A stretch of 42,187 bases of DNA from a bacterium. Lineage in GTDB: Bacteria > Planctomycetota > Planctomycetia > Kolteriales > Kolteriaceae. Position 1 is the first letter of the stretch. Each line of letters opens with the position of its first letter. Shown one piece after another: positions 9,515-16,969 of the stretch. The stretch is taken from positions 1-42,187 of the forward strand of contig JAIEPU010000078.1 in assembly GCA_019748235.1 (NCBI GenBank), read 5' to 3'. The notes below the pieces were generated by a model that saw only the letters and a list, made by a program, of their open reading frames with translations, did no database searches and had not been told where the DNA came from. The translations under genes were made by a program, and so were the position numbers.

Positions 9515-10645
9515 ATGCGATTGGTCCGGTCATTATGGTGCATGGCCCTCGGGTCGATGATCGGGGTTAGCCCTGCGATCGCCCAAACTGCTCCGAAGGG
9601 GGACATTCGCTTCCAGCGGAAATCCAACGCCCCCGCGGAAACAGCAATGCCGGCGGCATCGGCCGAACAGACGTATCAGGCCGAGCCTATCCCCTCCACT
9701 CCGACCGATGAGGCATTCCTCAAACAGGTCAATTTCGACGAGTACAACGTCGGCGATGCCATGGCGGATCAGGCACGTATGCAGTCGCCGACCCCAATGC
9801 CTATGCACGGCTATGCGGGGCAATCGAATCTCAACTTGTCCACGGACCCTGCCAATGCCACGACCGGCATCCGCCTCGATACCGCTTTCGGTGTCGTTCG
9901 CGATGTTGAAACTGCGGTTTATTTAAGCGAACACCAATCATCGACCCTGACCGGTATGACGGTGCTCCCCTTCCAGACTCCTTGTTGGGTGTTCGGCGTT
10001 CGAGGCATGGGGGGATACGTTGACAACGAATCGATGACCAGCGATGGCGTCGCCTACTCGATCGATGCATTCGCGGGAACACGCTACAAGAAGCTCTACC
10101 ACAAAATCGGCTGGTTCATCGACAGCTACAACGACTGGAACAAGATCGGCCTCGCTTACAGTGCGATGACCGAACTTCCGATCCTCGGCGTCACGACGGT
10201 GGATACCGCCTTTGGTTTCCGATCGTCGAACGATCAGTTCAAGCCGGGGATCTTTCAACCGAGCACGTTCAACACGCTTCGCATCGAACAGGCGCAAACG
10301 GACTATCAGTTCCGGGTCGGCCATTTCTGGTGCGAACAAGTGCAGACCGGCATCACCGGCAACTTCTATTCGTGGGAGTACAACGACGACGAGTGGGGAG
10401 CCGGCGCTTTCGCGAATCTTTACCTGGGTCGACTTCGCGTGAGTAGCGACGTCACCGGTGGAACGGAAGGTCTTCGTGGGTATGTGAAGCTTGCCCTCTC
10501 CTTTGGTGCCAACGCGGCCGATCGTCCACGCGACTGCCGAGTTCCGGGAGTCGATGCAGTCGGTTGGGTGAGCCGAGCGACCGATCGGGATCAATCGGTT
10601 CGCCTTCGCGAGTCCCTCACCGGACCGATTCCGATCGCTCCATAA
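9515..10645 (+). CDS. Predicted outer-membrane beta-barrel protein, planctomycete type
   Basis: A 376-residue exported protein of no family I can name. Residues 1-23 form a signal peptide (MRLVRSLWCMALGS...SPAIAQ). A low-complexity Pro/Ala/Thr linker covers about 25-110. From about residue 115 the sequence alternates polar and hydrophobic residues with many Gly, Tyr, Trp and Phe, as in TGIRLDTAFGVV, FGVRGMGGYVDN and WGAGAFANLYLG, which fits a transmembrane beta-barrel whose last strand may be GYVKLALSFG. A C-terminal tail of about 50 residues follows. Similar proteins of unknown function are common in planctomycete proteomes. The ATG has a strong AGGAGA ribosome binding site. It stands alone as a transcription unit, with a hairpin 40 bp after its stop. 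A porin or surface-structural role is inference. Confidence 0.75.
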   Translation: MRLVRSLWCMALGSMIGVSPAIAQTAPKGDIRFQRKSNAPAETAMPAASAEQTYQAEPIPSTPTDEAFLKQVNFDEYNVGDAMADQARMQSPTPMPMHGYAGQSNLNLSTDPANATTGIRLDTAFGVVRDVETAVYLSEHQSSTLTGMTVLPFQTPCWVFGVRGMGGYVDNESMTSDGVAYSIDAFAGTRYKKLYHKIGWFIDSYNDWNKIGLAYSAMTELPILGVTTVDTAFGFRSSNDQFKPGIFQPSTFNTLRIEQAQTDYQFRVGHFWCEQVQTGITGNFYSWEYNDDEWGAGAFANLYLGRLRVSSDVTGGTEGLRGYVKLALSFGANAADRPRDCRVPGVDAVGWVSRATDRDQSVRLRESLTGPIPIAP

Positions 10646-10686
10646 ACGGGGTTCGTCCGCCTGATACCCTGTGAAAACGCTAAGAA

Positions 10687-10731
10687 ATCCCCGCGACCGC
10701 CCGCTTGCTGGTGGGCGAATCTCGCGGGGAT
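10687..10731 (+). terminator. GC-rich hairpin after the barrel-protein gene
   Basis: Ten-base perfect arms, ATCCCCGCGA at 10687-10696 and TCGCGGGGAT at 10722-10731, enclose a second small stem (CGCCC/GGGCG). The sequence after it is CTCCCCTTGTG, so there is no real T-run. The position 41 bp after a stop codon fits a terminator or an mRNA-stabilising 3' structure. Confidence 0.5.
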
Positions 10732-10812
10732 CTCCCCTTGTGTCATCTTGCCCGCCGTGTTACCGAAACTCTTTCAGAGAACGTGGTTCCATCCCGATAG
10801 GCCGTCACGGCA

Positions 10813-11961
10813 ATGAATAGGCTCTTCATCAACGGTCGATTTCTCACTCAGCCGATCACCGGTGTGCAGCGATACGCCATCGAAGTCGTTCGGCAGTGGG
10901 ATAACTGGCTCAGGCAAGGAACGCTCGATCGCCGGCAATGGGAAATCACGCTCGTCGCGCCACGAAGCGGAATCATTCACGACCTCGGCCTGCATTCCAT
11001 CCCCCTCGAGATGCGCGGCCGATTGACGGGGCACGCCTGGGAGCAATTCGAACTTCCCGGCTTTGCGAAAGAGGGAATTCTTTTCTGCCCCTGTAATACC
11101 GCTCCCTTCCGATCGCTTCGCGAGGGGAATCGAACCATCGTCACCGTTCATGACTTGTCGTATCGCTACTTCCCAGGAGCGTATAGCTGGGCCTTTCGGA
11201 CGTGGTACGACATGTTGATGCCGTCGATCTTTAAGAGAGCGGCGCGCATCCTTACGGTCGCGCAGTGCGAGAAGCGCGCGATGCTCGAATACTTTCCTCA
11301 ATCAGATGCGCGGATTCATGTCGTGCAGAATGGATGCGTCGCGCCGGAGTCTGCTCTGGTGATGGCATCGGAAACGACGCCGCTGCCGATCGAATCGCCG
11401 TACCTGCTTTATGTCGGATCCCTCAGCCGGCGGAAGAATGTTCAAGGAGTGATTGCCGCTTCTGAAATCCTCTTCCGCGAGTTCCCGAACTTGCGAACGG
11501 TGATCGTCGGGGGCGGAACGAAAGTGTTCAACTCCCGCGAATTCGCGATTCCCGACGAGATCAGAGAGCGGTTCATTTTCCGTGGACAGGTGAATGACGC
11601 CGCCGAGATTTTCGGACTGTACCGAAGAGCGGTCTGTTTCGTCTTCCCGTCATACTACGAAGCCTCTCCTCTCCCGCCGATGGAAGCGATGGCGACCGCT
11701 TGTCCCGTCGTGGCCTCTGCGATTCCTTCACACCATGAACGGCTAGGAGACGCCGCGCTCTATTGCGATCCAGACGATGCGACGGATATTGCCCGCAAAG
11801 TGGCGAGTGTGCTTCGCGATGAAGGAGTCGCCAGCGGCCTGCGATCGCGAGGCATCAAACGAGCCGGCGAATTCACCTGGCATCGCTGTGCCCTTGAAAC
11901 CCTTCGCGCGATCGATGAAGTCGTGACGAAGAAGGCAGTTCCCCTCCGCCGCGCCGCTTAG
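10813..11961 (+). CDS. Family 4 glycosyltransferase (group 1)
   Basis: A 382-residue GT-B glycosyltransferase of the mannosyltransferase-like GT4 group. It opens FINGRFLTQPITGVQRYAIE, the acceptor-domain glycine loop; TVHDLSYRYFPGAYS sits in the middle of the N-domain. The nucleotide-sugar domain starts YLLYVGSLSRRKNVQGVI, and the EX7E catalytic-site motif is in PSYYEASPLPPMEAMATACPVV (a single E-x-S-P-L-P-P-M-E run). It is cytoplasmic and probably adds a hexose to a lipid-linked or surface glycan. The ribosome binding site is weak; ATG 10813 is kept because the family starts there. The gene is followed by two palindromic elements and then by the convergent carotenoid operon, so it is probably monocistronic. 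Confidence 0.9.
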   Translation: MNRLFINGRFLTQPITGVQRYAIEVVRQWDNWLRQGTLDRRQWEITLVAPRSGIIHDLGLHSIPLEMRGRLTGHAWEQFELPGFAKEGILFCPCNTAPFRSLREGNRTIVTVHDLSYRYFPGAYSWAFRTWYDMLMPSIFKRAARILTVAQCEKRAMLEYFPQSDARIHVVQNGCVAPESALVMASETTPLPIESPYLLYVGSLSRRKNVQGVIAASEILFREFPNLRTVIVGGGTKVFNSREFAIPDEIRERFIFRGQVNDAAEIFGLYRRAVCFVFPSYYEASPLPPMEAMATACPVVASAIPSHHERLGDAALYCDPDDATDIARKVASVLRDEGVASGLRSRGIKRAGEFTWHRCALETLRAIDEVVTKKAVPLRRAA

Positions 11962-11978
11962 GCTTGATGTAAAAACAA

Positions 11979-12013
11979 GTAGACACAATGACTGGACCAG
12001 TCATTGTGTCTAC
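11979..12013. terminator. Near-perfect 17-bp-arm palindrome between convergent genes
   Basis: The arms at 11979-11995 and 11997-12013 (GTAGACACAATGACTGG and its exact complement) are separated by a single base, preceded by an A-run (AAAAACAA). It lies 18 bp after the glycosyltransferase stop. On the minus strand the A-run becomes a T-run after the hairpin, which would suit termination of the leftward carotenoid operon as well. The length and perfection of the stem are unusual for a simple terminator and may mark a mobile palindromic repeat. Confidence 0.6.
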
Positions 12014-12048
12014 GACTTAGAATCCCTGACGAAAACATCGTGTCTGAT

Positions 12049-12122
12049 GTAGGCTGGGTCGTTCCGACCCAGCTCTCGTCATATTTTCAGCTATCGTGCT
12101 GGGTCGAGACGACCCAGCCTAC
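12049..12122. repeat. Two-hairpin palindromic element (REP-doublet-like)
   Basis: The left hairpin is GCTGGGTCG-ttc-CGACCCAGC (12053-12073). The right is GCTGGGTCG-aga-CGACCCAGC (12098-12118). The outer ends GTAG (12049-12052) and CTAC (12119-12122) also complement each other, so the whole 74 bp is an inverted repeat of hairpins around a 24-bp centre. This is the layout of bacterial REP doublets mobilised in trans by REP-associated tyrosine transposases. The same architecture with a different sequence recurs at 25179-25320. Confidence 0.75.
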
Positions 12123-12159
12123 GAGACCAAGATTACAAATGATGTAATCACTGATGGCC

Positions 12160-12549
12160 TTAGCCGTTCGGCTTCGATGCCTTCATTCCCGCGACTGCTA
12201 ATGCACCCCAGCCGATGAGGAATGCGACGCCGCCGAAGGGGGTGATGGCTCCGAGGATTTTGACCTGGGTGGCGGCTAGGAGATAAAGACTGCCGGAGAA
12301 GAGAAGGATGCCGATCGAGAACGCGAAGCCGGCGAGTTTGGTGCACCACGTCGGGGAATGAAGGGCGAGCAAGCCGACCAAGACGATCGCCAGCGCGTGA
12401 TACATCTGATACTTGGCACCCGTCTCGAACCATGCGAGTCGCTCGGGATGACTCGCCCATGCCTCTTTCAATCCATGTGCGGCAAACGCGCCGAGCGCGA
12501 CCGAGAGTCCCGCAAAGAGGGCTCCGACCGTGATCCATGAAATCTTCAC
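12160..12549 (-). CDS. DUF423 (YgdD-like) small membrane protein
   Basis: A 129-residue protein with four predicted membrane helices and the DUF423 signature: GAFAAHGLK near residue 22, ..FETGAKYQMYHALA.. in the middle, and LYLLA....ILGAITPFGG..F..GW towards the end. The function of the family is unknown; members lie in the inner membrane. The open frame extends to another GTG at 12570, but I chose GTG 12549 because AAAGGGGTG is correctly spaced before it. It follows the carotene-hydroxylase-like gene by 17 bp and is therefore the last gene of the carotenoid transcription unit, though nothing in the family ties it to pigments. Confidence 0.85.
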   Translation of the reverse strand: MKISWITVGALFAGLSVALGAFAAHGLKEAWASHPERLAWFETGAKYQMYHALAIVLVGLLALHSPTWCTKLAGFAFSIGILLFSGSLYLLAATQVKILGAITPFGGVAFLIGWGALAVAGMKASKPNG

Positions 12550-12566
12550 GCGATGACACCCCTTTG

Positions 12567-13085
12567 TCACTGATTCGTGGATGCGTCTTGTTCAATGTCC
12601 TGTTTTCTACTGGCCGATCGCCGCTCGGGAGGATGACGAAACTTCGAATAGGGAAAGAGAAACAAGCCGTACGGCTCCAGTCCATCCTTTTCGGCCGACT
12701 GATGATGCCGCAGATGGGCACGCCTCACCACATCCATCCATCCCGAGAACGGCTTCAGCGGAAAGAACCGGCGGTGCGTCATCAAGTCATGGATGATGAA
12801 ATACAGCATCCCGTAAATCGTCATGCCGAGCCCAATGGGAAATTCGATTGAGTGGAGTGGATCACGCAGAAATCCGACGAGCATGAGGACGAAAGCAAGC
12901 CCGGTGAAAAAGATGGCGAAGAGGTCGTTCGCTTCAAGTAACGTGTGTTGTTTGGTGTGGTGCGTGACGTGAATTTTCCACAGGAAGCCGTGAAAGATCC
13001 ACCGATGAAGCCCATAAGACAGTAGCTCCATCCCCACGAAGGCAGCGACGGTCCAGGCGACGAAGATCAGAATCGCCGAGAGCAT
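12567..13085 (-). CDS. crtZ: Beta-carotene hydroxylase (CrtZ-type di-iron membrane hydroxylase)
   Basis: A 172-residue integral membrane protein of the fatty-acid-hydroxylase/CrtZ superfamily. The di-iron histidine clusters are all visible: HRWIFH near residue 27, HVTHH near 39, HDLMTHRRF near 103 and RRAHLRHHQS near 126. The closing EPYGLFLFP is typical of CrtZ. It should add hydroxyl groups to the beta-ionone rings of beta-carotene, giving cryptoxanthin and zeaxanthin, in the inner membrane. Length matches CrtZ (about 160-175). The ATG at 13085 has AAGG 8 nt upstream, and it starts 16 bp after the phytoene synthase stop, so it is in the same operon. A related ring or sterol hydroxylase is possible, but the context favours carotene. 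Confidence 0.87.
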   Translation of the reverse strand: MLSAILIFVAWTVAAFVGMELLSYGLHRWIFHGFLWKIHVTHHTKQHTLLEANDLFAIFFTGLAFVLMLVGFLRDPLHSIEFPIGLGMTIYGMLYFIIHDLMTHRRFFPLKPFSGWMDVVRRAHLRHHQSAEKDGLEPYGLFLFPYSKFRHPPERRSASRKQDIEQDASTNQ

Positions 13086-13101
13086 TTCTTTCGCCTTGCT
13101 G

Positions 13102-14136
13102 CTAGGACGGAAGTTCGACCACTTTGGGATATTCTAACAGACGAGTCGGAACCTGCGGAGTGCTGTGACGAAACGCGCGGCCGGGGAGGGATGCGAGTCC
13201 TTCTCCCAAGGATTGCACGACGAGAAGCAGCTTTCGGGAAGTAGGGACAACGGCTCGCCCGGAGCCAACGTCAAATCCCTGGCGTGCCAGACGCGTGCCG
13301 ATCGCGGAATAGACAAGCCGTGCGGTCCGAATCGCCCAAGCGGAAGTGGCGTCGAGGTACTTCAGCCCCCCGTCTCCTGAGCGATAATAGCGGTCTGCTA
13401 ATTGAAGCAGATCATGCACCGGCTTCTTCAGTTCCATCCGAACTTGGTCCGGAAGTTTCTGGGTCGGCGGTCGCGTCAGAACGGAGGCGCACATCGGCGA
13501 GAGCATGGTCTGCGGAATATAGCATCGGCCCCGCTGCCAATCTTCTTCCACATCACGGCAAATGTTTGTGATCTGCATCGCCAGTCCCATGTGAGCGGCG
13601 TGCGGCAGAGCTTCATCGTCCGCGACTCCGAGGACGTGACACATCATCAGGCCAACGATGCCGGCGACTCGGTGACAATACAGAAGCAAGTCATCCATCG
13701 TCCGGTAAAGCATCGGCCGAACGTCCATTTCCATCCCCGCGAGTAACTCGCTCGGATAAAGAATGGGGATGTGCCGGTGAAAGACGACTTGCTGAAAGGC
13801 CGCAAGAACTGGGTCTGACTGATGGTGGCCGGCATAAAGGTGATCGAGCTCTTCCCGTAATCTCCTCAGAATCTCATCGAGAACGGCTTCCTTTTCGTCG
13901 GTCGAACCTGCTGGGAGAACGGCTTGATCAATCGCGTCATCGGCTCGGCGGCACCAAGCATAGACGACGACGGCATTGTCCCGGCTCGAGCGAGGAAGAA
14001 GTCTGCTCGCGAGCGAAAAGCTTTTGGAGTGATGCTGAATAATCGCGCGGCATTGATCCACGGACCGGCGCATCCCCTCGCTGGCCGAGGGAAATCCGCC
14101 CGCTTCGATGATGGGAGAGGACGGGGCGCGCGTCAT
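13102..14136 (-). CDS. crtB: Phytoene synthase
   Basis: A 344-residue trans-isoprenyl diphosphate synthase that joins two geranylgeranyl diphosphates head-to-head to phytoene. Key sites are the substrate opening HHSKSFSLASRLLP, the first aspartate-rich motif in YAWCRRADDAID, and the second in NICRDVEEDWQRGRCYIP. CHRVAGIVGLMM is also typical of CrtB. It carries a Pro/Arg-rich C-terminal tail. The start ATG overlaps the phytoene desaturase stop as ATGA, implying translational coupling; an internal ATG (residue 22) is an alternative start because family homology begins near there. Squalene synthases share the motifs, but the neighbours crtI and crtY fix the call. Confidence 0.95.
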   Translation of the reverse strand: MTRAPSSPIIEAGGFPSASEGMRRSVDQCRAIIQHHSKSFSLASRLLPRSSRDNAVVVYAWCRRADDAIDQAVLPAGSTDEKEAVLDEILRRLREELDHLYAGHHQSDPVLAAFQQVVFHRHIPILYPSELLAGMEMDVRPMLYRTMDDLLLYCHRVAGIVGLMMCHVLGVADDEALPHAAHMGLAMQITNICRDVEEDWQRGRCYIPQTMLSPMCASVLTRPPTQKLPDQVRMELKKPVHDLLQLADRYYRSGDGGLKYLDATSAWAIRTARLVYSAIGTRLARQGFDVGSGRAVVPTSRKLLLVVQSLGEGLASLPGRAFRHSTPQVPTRLLEYPKVVELPS

Positions 14137-15629
14137 CCTTCCAAGTCTCCGATCACGACGCTCGCGGTCGCTTTCGCGGAGCCGACAACACCGGGGATGC
14201 CTGCTCCCGGATGCGTTCCCGCTCCGACGATATACAAGCCGGGAATGTGCGGATCACGGTTATGAGGACGAAACCACGCACTCTGGCGGAGAAGAGGCGC
14301 CACGCTGAAGGCGGATCCTTGAAACGCCCCAAGTTCCGATTTGAAGTCGGCGGGTGTGAAAATCCGCTGCGTCACCATGTGCTTCCGCAAGTCGGGCAAA
14401 TGCTTTTCGAGGGACTCATAAATTCGATTGGCATACTTCGGACCGGCTGTTCTCCAGTCGATCTGGGCCGAGCCTAAATGAGGTACCGGGCTGAGGACGT
14501 AGAACGCCTCGCATCCCTCCGGAGCCATCGAAGGATCGGTCACCGTTGGCGCATGGAGGTAGAGACTGAAATCGTCCGGCAAATCCGCTCCGTGAAAAAT
14601 GTCGCGCAACAATTCTTTATAGCGTGGACCGAAGATAATCGTGTGATGGGCGACGCCCGGATATCGCCGATTCGTACCGAAGTACGCGACGAAGAGAGAC
14701 ATCGACCATTGCATTCGCTCCAGCCGGCGAGCCATGGTTACGCCACGAGATGTTTCGCGGTAAAGTGTCCCATAGGTGTGGTGCAGGTCGGCGTTGGATA
14801 CGACCACATCGAAGGATTCCGTGCCGTGATCGGTGGTGACTTGATGCCGGGTGGAACCGTTTCGGCCGACCACTTGAACGCTTCGAATCGGAGTCGACAG
14901 CCGAATCTCTCCTCCAATCTCCTCGAACAGTTTGACGAGCGAACGGACGAGCTCACCGGTTCCCCCCTTCGCGAAAAAGACTCCCCAGTTTCGTTCCAGA
15001 TAATGAATCAGCGTGTAAATGGAACTGGTTTCGAATGGGTTGCCGCCAACGAGCAGCGAATGAAAACTGAATGCCTGGCGAAGGTGCTCATCTTTGATGA
15101 AGTGAGAGACCGCCTGATAGACCGATCGATCGGCACGAAGACGCATCAGGTCAGGTGCAACCTTCACCATATCCCAAAAGCGCAGGAAAGGGACTGCTGA
15201 AAGCTCGGTGTAGCCTTTGTCGAAGACTTGTTTCGCATAGTTGACAAAGCGGCGGTATCCATCAACATCGCCCGGGTTGAGGGCGTTGATTTGCCGGACG
15301 AGCTCCGCCTCATCGCCGACATAGTCGAAGCGTGTTCCATCGTCCCAGATCAATCGATAGAAGGGAGTCACAGGGAGAAGGGTGACATAGTCGCTCATCC
15401 TTCGGCCGGCGACTTCAAATAACTCTTCCAAACAGGTCGGTGCAGTGATGACGGTGGGACCCGCATCAAAGGTGAAGCCCTGATCGTGATAGACGTACGC
15501 ACGACCGCCGGGTCGTTCACGAGCTTCAAAGATCGTCGTCGGTATTCCAGCCGCTTGCAGGCGTATGGCCGCGGCGAGGCCGCCGAACCCACTCCCAACG
15601 ACAGCTGCTCGCTTCGACCCCAAGCTCAT
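14133..15629 (-). CDS. crtI: Phytoene desaturase, CrtI type
   Basis: A 498-residue FAD-dependent desaturase expected to convert phytoene to lycopene (or an intermediate) with isomerisation. It begins with the Rossmann motif AAVVGSGFGGLAAAIRL, followed by EARERPGGRAYVY and FDAGPTVIT. The C-terminal CrtI signature is PGLYIVGAGTHPGAGIPGVVGSA. The open frame runs up to 15734, overlapping crtY, but I chose ATG 15629: it puts the FAD loop near the N-terminus as in the family and gives the usual length. It lies 68 bp after crtY and overlaps crtB by 4 nt. The membrane-peripheral location is family knowledge. Confidence 0.94.
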   Translation of the reverse strand: MSLGSKRAAVVGSGFGGLAAAIRLQAAGIPTTIFEARERPGGRAYVYHDQGFTFDAGPTVITAPTCLEELFEVAGRRMSDYVTLLPVTPFYRLIWDDGTRFDYVGDEAELVRQINALNPGDVDGYRRFVNYAKQVFDKGYTELSAVPFLRFWDMVKVAPDLMRLRADRSVYQAVSHFIKDEHLRQAFSFHSLLVGGNPFETSSIYTLIHYLERNWGVFFAKGGTGELVRSLVKLFEEIGGEIRLSTPIRSVQVVGRNGSTRHQVTTDHGTESFDVVVSNADLHHTYGTLYRETSRGVTMARRLERMQWSMSLFVAYFGTNRRYPGVAHHTIIFGPRYKELLRDIFHGADLPDDFSLYLHAPTVTDPSMAPEGCEAFYVLSPVPHLGSAQIDWRTAGPKYANRIYESLEKHLPDLRKHMVTQRIFTPADFKSELGAFQGSAFSVAPLLRQSAWFRPHNRDPHIPGLYIVGAGTHPGAGIPGVVGSAKATASVVIGDLEG

Positions 15630-15697
15630 TGATGGTTCCCCGATCCCTCGCACCCTGTTCGCACTCGAAGGATCGTAGGACCGATCCCCATTGGATG

Positions 15698-16861
15698 CTA
15701 GCTTTCCTTGCCGGCTGAGACAGGTTGTCTCCAAAGCTGCCGAAGGGAAAAGCCCCTTGGCGGCCTGCCGCAGAGAAAACGAAGCTTATCGCCCGTCGTT
15801 AATTCCAGCGAATAAAACCGACGAATGGTATCCATTGGAAATCCGTAAAACCGCTCGAAAATATGCCAGCGAGCCTCTGGAGGAAACGTTCGAAAGAGGA
15901 GCGCGTTTAGGAGTGACGCAAACCGGCTTTGACTTCGGTGCGTTTTGACAAACTTTTCCCACTCGATGCCGGCAGGTCGTGTCGGATAGCTATTCGCGAT
16001 GAGTTGAGAAAGCCGAAGGATAACGGGGAGTGAATAACACGTTGCCGGGTGAAACCAGCCTCCTTTATAACCCGCACGCAGAGGACCGGGCTCATCGGCC
16101 GTTACCAGATCGAGCTTCCACGGCATGGGAAGGACACCCGTCTCCTCGCGGATGAGTGAAGCCATGCGATATCCGTTATCGTGGATGTAACTTTCGATTC
16201 GCCGGCGAATGACCGGAAGATCGAGAGTGGGGCCATCTGAGAAGTAAGTCTCCTCGAATAAGCAGCGTGTGGGTGAATAGGGGAGCATGTAGTGAAATCG
16301 AAAGCCGTCATGCTGTTCGACGAGGGAATCCATCACAATGGGTGTGAGACTCTTCATGGGCTCGGCCAGTTCGACCTCCCAGCCCACGAACTTTTGATAG
16401 CCACATCCCTGAATGGAATCCTTTGGACCACTCGAATCAATGACGACCGGCGCTTCCAGGCGCGTGCCGTCGTCAAGCGTCACATGATGGGCACCGACCT
16501 CGATCGCACCACGTTCCAGAAGAAGTTCCACTCCGGGAGCATCGGTCCCCCTTTGTGTGATTAATTCGTGCAGGTCAGCGGAGAAGATGGAGGCATAGCC
16601 AATCTCGATCATGCGTCGGCGATTGGGAAAGCGAACTTCGTACCTGGGCCATTCATGAGAGATCGCCGGCTTAAACCATTCCATCGCCCCTGGAGGAATA
16701 TCGGTCGTGTGAAGGGACCAGGTATGATTTCCACCGATCCGCGAGTCCTTTTCGATGATGGCGAGTCGAACGCTTGGATTGCGGTGAAGAAGGGCAAGCA
16801 TGATGAGAGAATTTTGCAATCCACCGCCGACCAGGAGATATTCAAACGACGTCGGCATCAT
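15698..16861 (-). CDS. crtY: Lycopene beta-cyclase, CrtY type
   Basis: A 387-residue flavoprotein that cyclises both ends of lycopene to beta-carotene. Motifs: EYLLVGGGLQNSLIMLAL (dinucleotide site), GGNHTWS, the QKFVGWEVEL segment, FEETYFSD and AGYKGGWFHPATCYSLP. These match the CrtY group and not the CrtL or heterodimeric CrtYcd types. An upstream in-frame ATG at 16918 exists, but a TACAAT box overlaps it and has no ribosome binding site, whereas ATG 16861 has GGAGAGA about 8 nt upstream and gives the normal CrtY length. It is the first gene of the leftward operon crtY-crtI-crtB-crtZ-DUF423 and is divergent from a sulfotransferase gene 108 bp away. Confidence 0.93.
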   Translation of the reverse strand: MMPTSFEYLLVGGGLQNSLIMLALLHRNPSVRLAIIEKDSRIGGNHTWSLHTTDIPPGAMEWFKPAISHEWPRYEVRFPNRRRMIEIGYASIFSADLHELITQRGTDAPGVELLLERGAIEVGAHHVTLDDGTRLEAPVVIDSSGPKDSIQGCGYQKFVGWEVELAEPMKSLTPIVMDSLVEQHDGFRFHYMLPYSPTRCLFEETYFSDGPTLDLPVIRRRIESYIHDNGYRMASLIREETGVLPMPWKLDLVTADEPGPLRAGYKGGWFHPATCYSLPVILRLSQLIANSYPTRPAGIEWEKFVKTHRSQSRFASLLNALLFRTFPPEARWHIFERFYGFPMDTIRRFYSLELTTGDKLRFLCGRPPRGFSLRQLWRQPVSAGKES

Positions 16862-16916
16862 GCGGTGACTCTCTCCGGAAGCATCCTGCCCAAGAATACT
16901 CGGCAGTGTAAGCTGC

Positions 16917-16922
16917 ATTGTA
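16917..16922 (-). promoter_or_regulatory. Candidate -10 box of the carotenoid operon
   Basis: TACAAT on the minus strand, placing a transcript start about 50 nt upstream of the chosen crtY start. The hexamer 17 nt further upstream (GAACCG) is a poor -35, so an activator or another sigma factor may be needed. It overlaps the rejected ATG at 16918. Confidence 0.4.
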
Positions 16923-16969
16923 GAACGAAGTGATGGGAACGGTTCATCAGCCCCGGCAGGAAAACGAGC

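Noticed and set aside
14133-15734. Longer crtI start at 15734
   Set aside because: It would overlap crtY and add about 35 non-family residues before the FAD loop.
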